Positions 1 to 7,746 of a DNA stretch of 34,500 nt are shown here, one piece after another (positions within the stretch are counted from its first letter, which is position 1; each line of letters starts with the position of its first letter). The translations under genes and the position numbers were made by a program. Source of the stretch: Verrucomicrobiales bacterium. Its GTDB lineage: Bacteria > Verrucomicrobiota > Verrucomicrobiia > Verrucomicrobiales > DEV007. Below the pieces are notes generated by a model, which worked only from the letters and a program-made list of their open reading frames with translations, did not search any database and was not told where the DNA came from. The stretch covers positions 1 to 34,500 of the forward strand of contig JANQMB010000231.1 of assembly GCA_028280355.1 (NCBI GenBank), in the 5' to 3' direction.

Positions 1-1447
1 CCGACTCCGCGGCGGTTTCGGCGAGCAGGCCGGCGCGGAACGCCGCGCACATCGAGAGCAGCGGCAGACGGCGGTCCTCCTCAACCACCACGCGCAGACC
101 GTTGTCGAGTTCGAAGAGCTCCCGTCCGGGGGGGCGACCGGACACCGCCACCGCGGGCGCGGAGACCTCCTTTGCCGGGCCGACCTCGACCACGCTCAGG
201 CTGTCGTCGAGGAGGTACCGCCGCGCGACCTCCTCCACCGCCCGCGCGTCGACCACCTCGATGCGACGCAGGTAGTCGCGGGTGAAATCGAGGTTGCGGG
301 CGAGGATCCAATTGCCCCCCAGGTCGGAGGCCTGGCCGCTGGCGGTGACCAGCGTCCCGAGTTGCGTCGCCAACGCCATCCGGCGCGCCTTGGCGATCTC
401 GTCGTCGCCCACCCCCCCGTCGAGCAGGCGGCCGACCTCCTCCAGGATCGCCACCTCTGCCGGGCCGCGCTTCTCCGGGTCCAGGTCGGCGCCGATCGCG
501 AACAGCCCCCCGTCGGCCGGCGTGTAGGAGAAGGCATCGACGCGGTGCACCGCCCCCAGGCGCTCCCTCACACCGCAGTGGAGGCGCGAGCTCCGGCCGT
601 CGCCCAGCACCGTCGCCAACACGTCGAGGGCGGGCATGTCCGGGTGGGTGAGGCCCGGGATCCTCCACGCCAGCCAGAGCTTCGTCACCGGCGTCGGGAA
701 CGCTTTGAAAAAGTCCCGCCGCCCCAGCTGCTGTGGCTCCTGCGGTACGAACACCGGCGCCAGCGGGCGCCGGGGGAGCGTCTCGAAAAACTCCGCCACC
801 TGGTCGCGCACCGGACCCGGCTCGACGTCGCCGACGACCACGAACACGAGGTTGTTGGGGGCATATCGGCGGCTGTAGTAGTCGAGCACATCGTCGCGGT
901 CGAGCTGGTCGAAGACCTCCCGGTAGCCGATCACCGGCACGCCGTAGGGATGCGTCGGAAAGGCGGTGGCGAACATCTCGCGGCTCGCGACCCGGTCGGG
1001 GTCGTCGTCGCCCATCGCGAACTCGCGGCGGATCACCTCCTGCTCGCCCGCGAACTCCGCGGCAGGGACGGTCGCCCGCGCCACCACGTCCATCAGCACG
1101 TCGAGGCAGCCGCGGGCGCTCTCGCCGGGGCAATCGATGTAGTAGACCGTGCGGTCGAAGGAGGTGTAGGCGTTGATCTGTCCGCCGAGGACCCCGATCT
1201 CACGGACGACCTCCTCAGAGCTCCTCGCCTGGGTCCCCTTGAACAGCATGTGCTCGAGGATGTGTGAGAGGCCGGCGCCGAGCCACCCACCCTCGTGGAT
1301 GCTGCCGGTCTGGCACCACCCCTGCAGGCTGACCACCGGCGACGACCGGTCCTCGCGGACGATCAGCGTCAGGCCGTTGTCGAGCACGAACTTCTCGACC
1401 GGCAGGTCGGGCAGCTCCACCCCCGGGGAGATCGAGGAGCCCCCCAT
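1..1447 (-). CDS. M16 (insulinase/pitrilysin-type) zinc peptidase, tandem-domain, 3' end beyond the window
   Basis: Partial gene; about 482 codons are visible and the reading frame is still open at base 1. The inverted zinc motif HxxEH is seen as HILEH at residues 62-66, followed by MLFKGT. An ExxVI motif near residue 135 probably supplies the third zinc ligand. The N-terminal strand LDNGL (residues 22-26) recurs as LDNGL at residues 447-451, each time followed by a VxEDR pattern. A second M16 unit is therefore starting when the window ends, and the full protein should be roughly 850-900 residues. No signal peptide is visible, so a cytoplasmic site is likely, unlike the secreted M16 protein at 17286-20135. 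The ATG shares its A with the TGA stop of the upstream Minf_1886 gene, which suggests translational coupling. The substrate cannot be told. Whether the second unit keeps a zinc site lies outside the window. Confidence 0.93.
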   Translation of the reverse strand, partial: MGGSSISPGVELPDLPVEKFVLDNGLTLIVREDRSSPVVSLQGWCQTGSIHEGGWLGAGLSHILEHMLFKGTQARSSEEVVREIGVLGGQINAYTSFDRTVYYIDCPGESARGCLDVLMDVVARATVPAAEFAGEQEVIRREFAMGDDDPDRVASREMFATAFPTHPYGVPVIGYREVFDQLDRDDVLDYYSRRYAPNNLVFVVVGDVEPGPVRDQVAEFFETLPRRPLAPVFVPQEPQQLGRRDFFKAFPTPVTKLWLAWRIPGLTHPDMPALDVLATVLGDGRSSRLHCGVRERLGAVHRVDAFSYTPADGGLFAIGADLDPEKRGPAEVAILEEVGRLLDGGVGDDEIAKARRMALATQLGTLVTASGQASDLGGNWILARNLDFTRDYLRRIEVVDARAVEEVARRYLLDDSLSVVEVGPAKEVSAPAVAVSGRPPGRELFELDNGLRVVVEEDRRLPLLSMCAAFRAGLLAETAAES

Positions 1448-1881
1448 CAGCCGTCGCGGCGCGCCCCCCCCTCACAGTCGTGGGCCGCCTCCCTCTTCGC
1501 CGGCGGCAGGAACGGCACGACGAAGGCCTCGTGGAAGTCGTACCCCCCGGCGAAGTCCTCGCGGCGGTCGCGCTCGCTCTTCCCGAACGCCCCCGCGGCG
1601 ATCAGCAGGAACACCATCTCGCCCACGTCCTCACAGCACCGGACCCCCCACTCGTCCAAAACCGTCCGCGCCATCGGCCCGAAGTCGCGCAGGGCCCTGC
1701 GGCGGAACGCCTCCAGCAGCTCCCCGCCGCCGACGTGCCGATCGGCGCCGCCGGTGCGCTTGCGCTGCGCCTTCACCGCGTCCGCCAGCACCGCGTGCAG
1801 GAAATGGTAGGCGTCCGCCGAATAGCGCGGGTCCCCGGCGACCGCGGAATCTACAGCGTCTTGGAAATCAACCTTTTGCAT
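1447..1881 (-). CDS. Minf_1886 family protein
   Basis: A 144-residue protein that I recognise as the Minf_1886 family, a small conserved family typical of Verrucomicrobiota and related phyla and without an assigned function. Supporting segments are MQKVDFQDAV at the start, DPRYSADAYHFL, RHVGGGELLEAFR, FGPMARTVLDEWGV, CEDVGEMVF and REDFAGGYDFHEAF near the end. The N-terminal MQK start at 1881 fits the family. The frame is open further upstream, to 1953, but that extension is Arg/Pro-rich and would run through most of the 49-codon upstream gene. The start lies inside the last 14 bases of the microprotein gene, and the stop overlaps the M16 start by one base, so the three genes form a tight cistron. 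There is no signal peptide or membrane segment. The function is unknown; the coupling suggests co-expression with the peptidase. Confidence 0.88.
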   Translation of the reverse strand: MQKVDFQDAVDSAVAGDPRYSADAYHFLHAVLADAVKAQRKRTGGADRHVGGGELLEAFRRRALRDFGPMARTVLDEWGVRCCEDVGEMVFLLIAAGAFGKSERDRREDFAGGYDFHEAFVVPFLPPAKREAAHDCEGGARRDG

Positions 1882-2017
1882 GGACTCTGTCCGGGTCTCC
1901 CCCGGCGGCGGCCGGCGACGCCGATTTCGCCTTCCAGTAGCGGTGCCCCGCACCGACCAGGAAGGTCACCATCGCCGCGACTAAGATCGCCCGTTCGCGC
2001 ACGGTCAAGTTTCGCAT
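1868..2017 (-). CDS. Small single-pass membrane protein (49 aa)
   Basis: A 49-codon reading frame beginning MRNLTVRERAILVAAM and ending with a TGA at 1868-1870. It has a short charged N-terminus, one hydrophobic segment at about residues 10-24 (AILVAAMVTFLVGAG), then HRYWKAK and a soft Ala/Gly/Pro tail. That layout is typical of a one-pass inner-membrane microprotein with its N-terminus inside. It starts 20 bases after the stop of the 481-residue secreted protein, and its last 14 bases overlap the Minf_1886 start. This fits a real, translationally coupled gene rather than a chance frame. I do not recognise a named family. Small 'membrane helix plus charged end' genes are easily missed by gene callers. 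Confidence 0.68.
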   Translation of the reverse strand: MRNLTVRERAILVAAMVTFLVGAGHRYWKAKSASPAAAGGDPDRVHAKG

Positions 2018-2037
2018 CGTCGACGCTCTGTTTACCC

Positions 2038-3483
2038 TCAGCGGAACTCCTTGTCGAGTTCATCCAGATAGACGGACAGGCCGTCTGCCCGCGAGGGCGG
2101 CGGCTTGCGCAGCTCCTCGACCGCCTCCTTATAGTCTTCGAAGGCGCCGCTGCGCTGCCCGACCTGGGTCGCCTCGTACCAGTTGAGGTAGTCGGTGGCA
2201 TCCCCCGCTGAGCGGTGGAGGGCAACCCGCGCCGCGGCCAGCTCGGCGAGCTTCTCGTCCACCCCCCTGGTCTTGCCCCTCGCGAGCCTGTCCAGAACCT
2301 GTTGGTACTCTTGGATCAGGGGTCGGTGGAGGGGGAAGGCACGATAGCTCAGCTGCAGCAACTTCACCTCGACCGCGCCGAGCAGCTTGTCCCTGTCAGG
2401 GCGGTCGATGAACTGCCGGTATTCGGCCAGGTCGACCACCACCCTGGTCATCGGGGCGCCCTCGCCCCCCCCGTCGGCACCTCGCCGCCCCCTCTTGGGT
2501 CGCAAGACCTGCCAAAACTTCCTCCGCTCGGAGTCGCCCGCCCCCGCACCGGGCGGGACGTCCCCCTCCACCATGAAGCCCACCTCGAGGCAGCGCCCGA
2601 GGGCCCGCTCGGTCTCCAGCGGGTCGAGGATGTCCTTCACGGTCGGCTGCGCCATCGCCGCCAGCTCCAGCGTCCACCACTTCTCCAAGCTGTTTTTGGA
2701 GTCCGCCGTCCCGGGGAAATGTTTCTCGAGCAGCGCCTTCGGGGTGCCCCGGAACACGGCGAGGTCGCCGATCATCCGCCGCATTCGCTCCGCGCCCCCC
2801 TCGTGGCCGACCAGGGCGAGGACGAGACCGCAACACGAGGCCTTGTAGATCGACCTGGAGACCGAATCCATCCCCTCCGGCTTGGCGTAGATCAGCTCGT
2901 TGACGGTGAGTATCTTCCCCGATTTGAAGATCGCCGAGAATAGTTCGGTCGGCCGGTCGCGACGCCGGAACTCGATCGCCTCCGCGACGCCGATCCGCAA
3001 CCACTCCGGCAACACACCCGAACGTCCCGCGAGATCGGCGTGCGGTTTCGCACGCAAGATGTTCTCCACCAGCAACAGGCGGATCAGCTCCTCACGCAAC
3101 ACCTCGCGGGTGAACGCGTCGCCGAGCTCGACGTCGATCTGCAGGCGGTACCCGCCATCCGGTTTCTTGAAGACCCGCGAACGCACCGGCCTCCCGGCGT
3201 TGATCGCCGTGGTGCTCCCGCGGACCTGGATGACCACCGCGAAACGCCAGCGGTCGTGCTGGCGCAGCAACGCCAGGAACTCCGCCTTCACCTGCTCCGC
3301 GAAGACGCAGAACGCCCCCCGCGCCCGCGAGTCCTTGCCGCGCACGACGAACTGCCTCGAACTGCTGCGGCTCACCCCCTCCGACCCCAGCTCGGGAGAC
3401 GCCGCCGCCCCCTGGCCGTGGAGCCCCTGCGTCAGGATCAGCGCGAGCGTCACCACCAGCGGCATTGGGGGGAGGATACGCAT
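2038..3483 (-). CDS. Secreted protein resembling an inactivated gluzincin (peptidase-MA-like) metallopeptidase
   Basis: A 481-residue protein with an N-terminal signal peptide (about residues 1-24, hydrophobic PLVVTLALILT). The middle has the architecture of a peptidase-MA-like domain: a helix where HExxH would sit, about 25 residues, then the helix usually reading LPxWLxEGxAE. Here the first motif reads EELIR (residues 131-135) and the second reads LPEWLRIGVAE (158-168). Both histidines of HExxH and the downstream zinc-binding glutamate are therefore absent, although the scaffold remains. The C-terminal third is Arg/Glu-rich and helical, with a loop rich in Gly and Arg near residues 315-350. 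It is followed 20 bases later by the microprotein gene. No family name is certain. Inferred role: a non-enzymatic periplasmic protein. Confidence 0.8.
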   Translation of the reverse strand: MRILPPMPLVVTLALILTQGLHGQGAAASPELGSEGVSRSSSRQFVVRGKDSRARGAFCVFAEQVKAEFLALLRQHDRWRFAVVIQVRGSTTAINAGRPVRSRVFKKPDGGYRLQIDVELGDAFTREVLREELIRLLLVENILRAKPHADLAGRSGVLPEWLRIGVAEAIEFRRRDRPTELFSAIFKSGKILTVNELIYAKPEGMDSVSRSIYKASCCGLVLALVGHEGGAERMRRMIGDLAVFRGTPKALLEKHFPGTADSKNSLEKWWTLELAAMAQPTVKDILDPLETERALGRCLEVGFMVEGDVPPGAGAGDSERRKFWQVLRPKRGRRGADGGGEGAPMTRVVVDLAEYRQFIDRPDRDKLLGAVEVKLLQLSYRAFPLHRPLIQEYQQVLDRLARGKTRGVDEKLAELAAARVALHRSAGDATDYLNWYEATQVGQRSGAFEDYKEAVEELRKPPPSRADGLSVYLDELDKEFR

Positions 3484-3519
3484 CGCGATCGGGGGCGGGG
3501 TCGATATTCAGGGTTCGGC

Positions 3520-3531
3520 GGGCTGCAGCCC
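3520..3531. repeat. 12-bp perfect palindrome in the gap 3484-3608
   Basis: GGGCTGCAGCCC is a perfect palindrome centred on CTGCAG. One arm can also pair with a second GGGCTGC copy (as the complement) about 15 bases away, so the 125-base gap between the 481- and 192-residue genes can fold in two ways. Neither stem is followed by a T-run on the minus strand, so I do not call a terminator. It may instead be an operator or a processing structure. Confidence 0.35.
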
Positions 3532-3608
3532 CGAAAAACCCGCAGCCCTGGATCGACCGACCCTGCGAGCCGACCTCGGACAACGGGGTGGCTCGTGGGG
3601 GTGGCGGT

Positions 3609-4187
3609 CTAGGGGATGGCGCGGGGATCGAGGCGCAAACGACCGTCGGAGATGGTAATCCTGTTGGTGCGAGAAAGCATCTGTTTTTCAGGCCCCAGCA
3701 CCGCACCGATATTCTCCAGTCCACCAGAGATCAGTTTTAGGCAACCGCCGGGCACCGGGAGCCTCCCGAAACGGCCACCCGGGGCGTCGATCCGGAAGCT
3801 GTCCCCCTCCCGCACGATCTGGATCTCTGCGGAGACGGTCGAGTCGAGCCCGAGCACCTCGCGCTCGAACACCAGCTCGAGCCGCCCCTCCCCAAGGCGC
3901 ACCCAGAGGCCACGGAACTCGGCGAACACCTCGAACCCGTCCGCCTCGCGCGCCGCGACCTCCGAACGGATGTGGCGGTTCAGCTCGGCCTCGCTACACT
4001 CGAAACTCCGCCCCACGTCGAATGCGGCACCGGCCCGCTCCAGCAGCCTCGGCGACACCGGCTTCTCCCCGCCGCGACCCCCGATGTCGTCGAGGGGCTC
4101 CGGGGTATAGACCAACACGAGGGCCCCTGCCAGGGCGAGCGGCACCACGACGAACAACAGGCGGATGGCGAAACCCAACAGCTTCAT
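3609..4187 (-). CDS. Membrane-anchored periplasmic protein of unknown function
   Basis: A 192-residue protein. Residues 1-28 (MKLLGFAIRLLFVVVPLALA and a few more hydrophobic residues) form a membrane anchor or uncleaved signal, with no lipobox Cys. The rest is predicted to lie outside the membrane: an amphipathic stretch ECSEAELNRHI, then alternating beta-type segments (LWVRLGEGRLELVFERE, TVSAEIQIVREGDSFRID) ending in a short RITISDGRLRLD strand. This pattern looks like a small beta-rich lipid- or ligand-binding fold, but that is inference. It is one of the few starts here with a GGAG-type ribosome binding site (AGGAG, 3 bases before ATG). It lies between the FmdB-type gene (47 bases upstream) and the inactivated-peptidase gene (125 bases downstream), all on the same strand. 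I do not recognise the family. Confidence 0.75.
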   Translation of the reverse strand: MKLLGFAIRLLFVVVPLALAGALVLVYTPEPLDDIGGRGGEKPVSPRLLERAGAAFDVGRSFECSEAELNRHIRSEVAAREADGFEVFAEFRGLWVRLGEGRLELVFEREVLGLDSTVSAEIQIVREGDSFRIDAPGGRFGRLPVPGGCLKLISGGLENIGAVLGPEKQMLSRTNRITISDGRLRLDPRAIP

Positions 4188-4234
4188 CGTCTCCTGATCC
4201 CCCCCACCCTCAAAAGGCGCGCGGCGGAGGCCCC

Positions 4235-4561
4235 TCAGCTACCCGCCTTCGAACCCGAGAGCTTCTTCGTCCCCGATTTCGACTTTTTGGGCTTCGTCGA
4301 CGAGTCCGATTTCTTGTCGCCGGAGCCCGAAGCCTTCTCCGGCTTGTCGGCCTTGGCGCCGGCCTTGTAGGACTCGCTGCGGTAGTCGGTCTCGTAGAAA
4401 CCGGAGCCCTTGAAGATGATCCCGGCGCCCGTCCCCAGCAGGCGGGTGACCTTCCCCTTGCACTCGGGATCCGGGCACTTGCTCAGCTTGCGGTCGTTCA
4501 TCGACTGGAACACCTCGAAGGTGTTGCCACATTTCTGGCACTCGTAGTCGTAGGTCGGCAT
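4235..4561 (-). CDS. FmdB-type zinc ribbon protein
   Basis: A 108-residue protein. The first 45 residues match the FmdB regulatory-protein / CxxC zinc ribbon family: MPTYDYECQKCGNTFEVFQS, then CPDPECKGKVTRL and GAGIIFKGSGFYETDY. Two Cys pairs (residues 8/11 and about 29/34) would bind one zinc ion. The family start MPTYDYEC fixes the ATG at 4561; the frame is open upstream but that part is unrelated. The last 45 residues are a low-complexity Lys/Ser/Asp tail with repeated KxxKSK groups, which suggests a disordered, basic, possibly nucleic-acid- or ribosome-binding end. The biochemical role of this family is not settled. It is divergent from the L,D-transpeptidase gene across a 135-base gap. 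Confidence 0.92.
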   Translation of the reverse strand: MPTYDYECQKCGNTFEVFQSMNDRKLSKCPDPECKGKVTRLLGTGAGIIFKGSGFYETDYRSESYKAGAKADKPEKASGSGDKKSDSSTKPKKSKSGTKKLSGSKAGS

Positions 4562-4647
4562 GGCTCGCCCCGCCGGTTTCTGACGGCGGGCTGAATCCGT
4601 AACGCCATGAGAACCACCGCGCAACGGCAAAACTGGACCGGGCGTCC

Positions 4648-4676
4648 TTGACCATAGGAACCTCCTGATCTTTAAT
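4648..4676 (+). promoter_or_regulatory. Probable sigma70-type promoter for the L,D-transpeptidase/rhodanese pair
   Basis: TTGACC, a 17-base spacer, then TTTAAT. Each hexamer matches the consensus at five of six positions and the spacing is ideal. Transcription would start near 4683, only about 14-23 bases before the possible ATG codons at 4697 and 4706, so the leader is very short. Confidence 0.65.
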
Positions 4677-4696
4677 TCCCGTCGCCCGTCCTGGGC

Positions 4697-5332
4697 ATGG
4701 TGCCGATGTCCCGATCCCAACAACTCCTGGCCGCCCTTGCCCTCGCCGTCACCTTCTCAGGCTGCGAATCGATGCGCCCCTACGACGACATGCGGGGGCG
4801 CACGGTCTACCTGGAGTCGCTCGGCCCGGGGGCGAATTCCCGCCCCCCCCGCAACGGCGCCGGGCCGGCGGACACCGTCTCCTATTGGGACGGCGGCGCG
4901 GCGCAGGGCTCGCCATCGATCAAGATCAGCCTCGGCGACCAGAAGGCGAGGTTCTACAAGGGGGGCACCCTCGTCGGCATCTCGCAGATCTCTAGCGGCC
5001 GCGAGGGATACAACACGCCCACCGGCAACTTCAAGATCACCCAGAAGAACATCGACCACCGCTCGAACCTGTACGGCGTCTGGAAGACCTCCGACGGGAC
5101 GGTGATCAACGACGACGTCGACGTGCGCGCGACCCCCAACCCGCCGGCGGGCGCGCGCTTCGAGGGCGCCCCGATGCCCTACTTCATGCGCATCCATGGC
5201 GGGGTCGGCATGCACGCGGGTTACCTCCCCGGCTTCCCCGCCTCGCACGGCTGCATCCGCATGCCGGAGTGGATGGCCCGCCACTTCTTCAACAACGTCC
5301 GACACGGGACGCCGGTCACGGTGACCTACTGA
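4697..5332 (+). CDS. L,D-transpeptidase (YkuD domain) lipoprotein
   Basis: A 211-residue protein that forms or remodels peptidoglycan cross-links, or anchors proteins to peptidoglycan, in the periplasm. A lipoprotein signal is visible: hydrophobic LLAALALAVTFSGC with the lipobox Cys at residue 23. The YkuD domain spans about residues 74-210, with SIKISLGDQKARFYKGG at its start. The catalytic signature is complete: His173 in GMHAG and SHGCIRM at 183-189 with nucleophile Cys186. A second ATG at 4706 (MSRSQQ) is an equally good start and gives a more standard lipoprotein leader. No Shine-Dalgarno is seen at either. The rhodanese gene follows after 5 bases, so the two probably share one transcript. 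Confidence 0.93.
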   Translation: MVPMSRSQQLLAALALAVTFSGCESMRPYDDMRGRTVYLESLGPGANSRPPRNGAGPADTVSYWDGGAAQGSPSIKISLGDQKARFYKGGTLVGISQISSGREGYNTPTGNFKITQKNIDHRSNLYGVWKTSDGTVINDDVDVRATPNPPAGARFEGAPMPYFMRIHGGVGMHAGYLPGFPASHGCIRMPEWMARHFFNNVRHGTPVTVTY

Positions 5333-5337
5333 GCTCG

Positions 5338-5688
5338 ATGACGCCCCCTGACCCGGACGGGCAGATCGAGATCGGCGCCGGCCAGCTCAACGGGCTGCTC
5401 GGATCTGGCGCGGTGCCGCTGCGGCTCATCGACTGCAGGGAGCCGGACGAGTGGCAGCTCTGCAGGATCGACGGCGCGGAGCTGGTGCCCCTTTCGGAAC
5501 TCCCCGCCAAGTCCGCCGGATGGGACCCCGCCGCGGAGGAACACCTGGTCGTCTACTGCCACCTCGGCATGCGCTCCCTGCAGGCCTCGCAGTTCCTCCG
5601 CGCCAGGGGCTTCGCCAAGACTTTCAGCCTCGCCGGCGGCATCGACGCCTGGTCGACCGAAATCGACCCCTCGGTGCCGAGATACTAG
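5338..5688 (+). CDS. Rhodanese-like domain protein (single-domain sulfurtransferase)
   Basis: A 116-residue single rhodanese domain. Motifs in order: LIDCREPDEWQLCRIDGA (near residues 30-47, the CH2A-type strand and helix), VVYCHLGMRS with the active-site loop CHLGMRS (Cys74 to Ser80), and the C-terminal LAGGIDAW (98-105). The complete six-residue loop starting with Cys argues for a working sulfur- or thiol-handling enzyme that carries a persulfide on Cys74. No signal peptide, so cytoplasmic. The ATG at 5338 is chosen because the domain starts there and it lies 5 bases after the L,D-transpeptidase stop; the frame is open upstream but only through the end of that gene. The physiological sulfur donor is unknown, and the pairing with a cell-wall enzyme may be only transcriptional. 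Confidence 0.93.
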   Translation: MTPPDPDGQIEIGAGQLNGLLGSGAVPLRLIDCREPDEWQLCRIDGAELVPLSELPAKSAGWDPAAEEHLVVYCHLGMRSLQASQFLRARGFAKTFSLAGGIDAWSTEIDPSVPRY

Positions 5689-5753
5689 GGGATGCCGATA
5701 GGCCCTCGCAGCAGTCTGCGATGTTCGAGGATACGAAAAGGGGGCAGGCAGCC

Positions 5754-5824
5754 AAAAAAGGAGGGGCGGCATCTTGCCGCCTGTTCGACGCGCCCCCAAC
5801 AGGGCGGCAGGATGCCGCCCCTCC
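5754..5824 (-). terminator. Intrinsic terminator of argG with nested palindromes
   Basis: Two 26-27-base arms (5760-5785 and 5798-5824) pair with one mismatch and one bulge around a 12-base loop. On the minus strand the stem is followed at once by six T (5759-5754), the classic intrinsic terminator layout, about 100 bases past the argG stop. Each arm also holds its own short palindrome (GGCGGCA, 3 bases, TGCCGCC), so the structure can refold as two small hairpins or a cruciform. The remainder of 5689-5927 shows no gene. Confidence 0.8.
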
Positions 5825-5927
5825 GATCGCTATGCCAGTTTCAGAACAAGATTCAGGCAGCCCCCCTCCGTGACCTGGCAACCCGTCTTCAAACGCGCCC
5901 TAGAGAACGCAGGACGTTCGATGTCCC

Positions 5928-7214
<1,287 letters not shown>

Positions 7215-7224
7215 GGTGGACGGG

Positions 7225-7252
7225 ACACTAGATCACCGCTAAACCTTGTCAA
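7225..7252 (-). promoter_or_regulatory. Possible argG promoter with very short leader
   Basis: On the minus strand a perfect -35 TTGACA (7252-7247) is followed after 16 bases by TAGTGT (7230-7225), a weak -10. The start point would lie about four bases before the argG ATG, giving an almost leaderless mRNA. The weak -10 keeps the confidence modest. Confidence 0.4.
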
Positions 7253-7255
7253 TCC

Positions 7256-7627
7256 ATGCACTCGGCCACCGCAGCGGTCCTGGTCGGCATCGGCGGGTTC
7301 GCCGGTGCGGCGGCGCGCTGGGGGCTGGGCAGCTGGGTCCAGTCGTCGCTCGGCGAGGGCGTCCGCTTCCCCTACCCAACCCTCGCCGTCAACCTGCTCG
7401 GCTGCCTGGCGATCGGGATCACCTACACCCTGTGGGAGACCAACCCGGTGCTACGACTGCTGGTGACGGTCGGGTTCCTCGGCGGCTTCACCACCTTCTC
7501 CGCCTTCGGGCTGGAGACGCTGGGCCTGCTGCGCAGTGGATCCGTGGTCGGCGCGACGCTCTACGTCGGGCTGAGCGCGACGTTCGGTGTGATCCTGGTC
7601 TGGCTGGGAATCCAACTGGCGAGTTAG
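7256..7627 (+). CDS. crcB: Fluoride ion channel CrcB/FluC
   Basis: A 123-residue inner-membrane protein with four hydrophobic helices (about residues 5-24, 38-58, 66-90 and 97-120). This fits the FluC family, which works as an antiparallel dual-topology dimer exporting fluoride. The signature GFLGGFTTFSAF is at residues 73-84 and the conserved Asn of TLAVNLLG is at 46. The early GxxxGAxARW segment (about 11-22) also matches. Length is normal for the family. It has only 41 bases upstream, shared with argG; these do not resemble the fluoride riboswitch, so I see no fluoride-sensing leader. No Shine-Dalgarno is visible. Downstream, a convergent gene ends 120 bases away. Confidence 0.95.
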   Translation: MHSATAAVLVGIGGFAGAAARWGLGSWVQSSLGEGVRFPYPTLAVNLLGCLAIGITYTLWETNPVLRLLVTVGFLGGFTTFSAFGLETLGLLRSGSVVGATLYVGLSATFGVILVWLGIQLAS

Positions 7628-7635
7628 TCTAGATC

Positions 7636-7654
7636 GGCAAGCGGGGCGCTTGCC
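7636..7654. terminator. Short GC hairpin between crcB and the giant convergent gene
   Basis: A perfect 7-bp stem, GGCAAGC and GCTTGCC, around the loop GGGGC, 8 bases after the crcB stop. It lacks a T-run on either strand, so termination would be weak or Rho-assisted. The rest of 7628-7746 is AT-richer and shows nothing further. Confidence 0.35.
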
Positions 7655-7746
7655 AGATCGAACCGAACCCAAACCAGAACCAACAAAACCTAGCAGTTCT
7701 CCAAAAAAGTGCAGAAGATTCTAGACACTACCAAATTCCGCGCCCC

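Noticed and set aside
1882-1953. Longer Minf_1886 product starting at 1953
   Set aside because: The extra residues are Arg/Pro-rich, do not fit the family start MQK, and cover most of the 49-codon gene.
7215-7255. Fluoride riboswitch before crcB
   Set aside because: Only 41 bases separate the genes, and no crcB-motif pseudoknot pattern is visible.
7700-7746. Intrinsic terminator for the convergent end after the giant gene, based on a T6 run on the minus strand
   Set aside because: The only possible stem before the T-run is 4 bp, too weak, and it lies beyond the gene end with no GC-rich arm.
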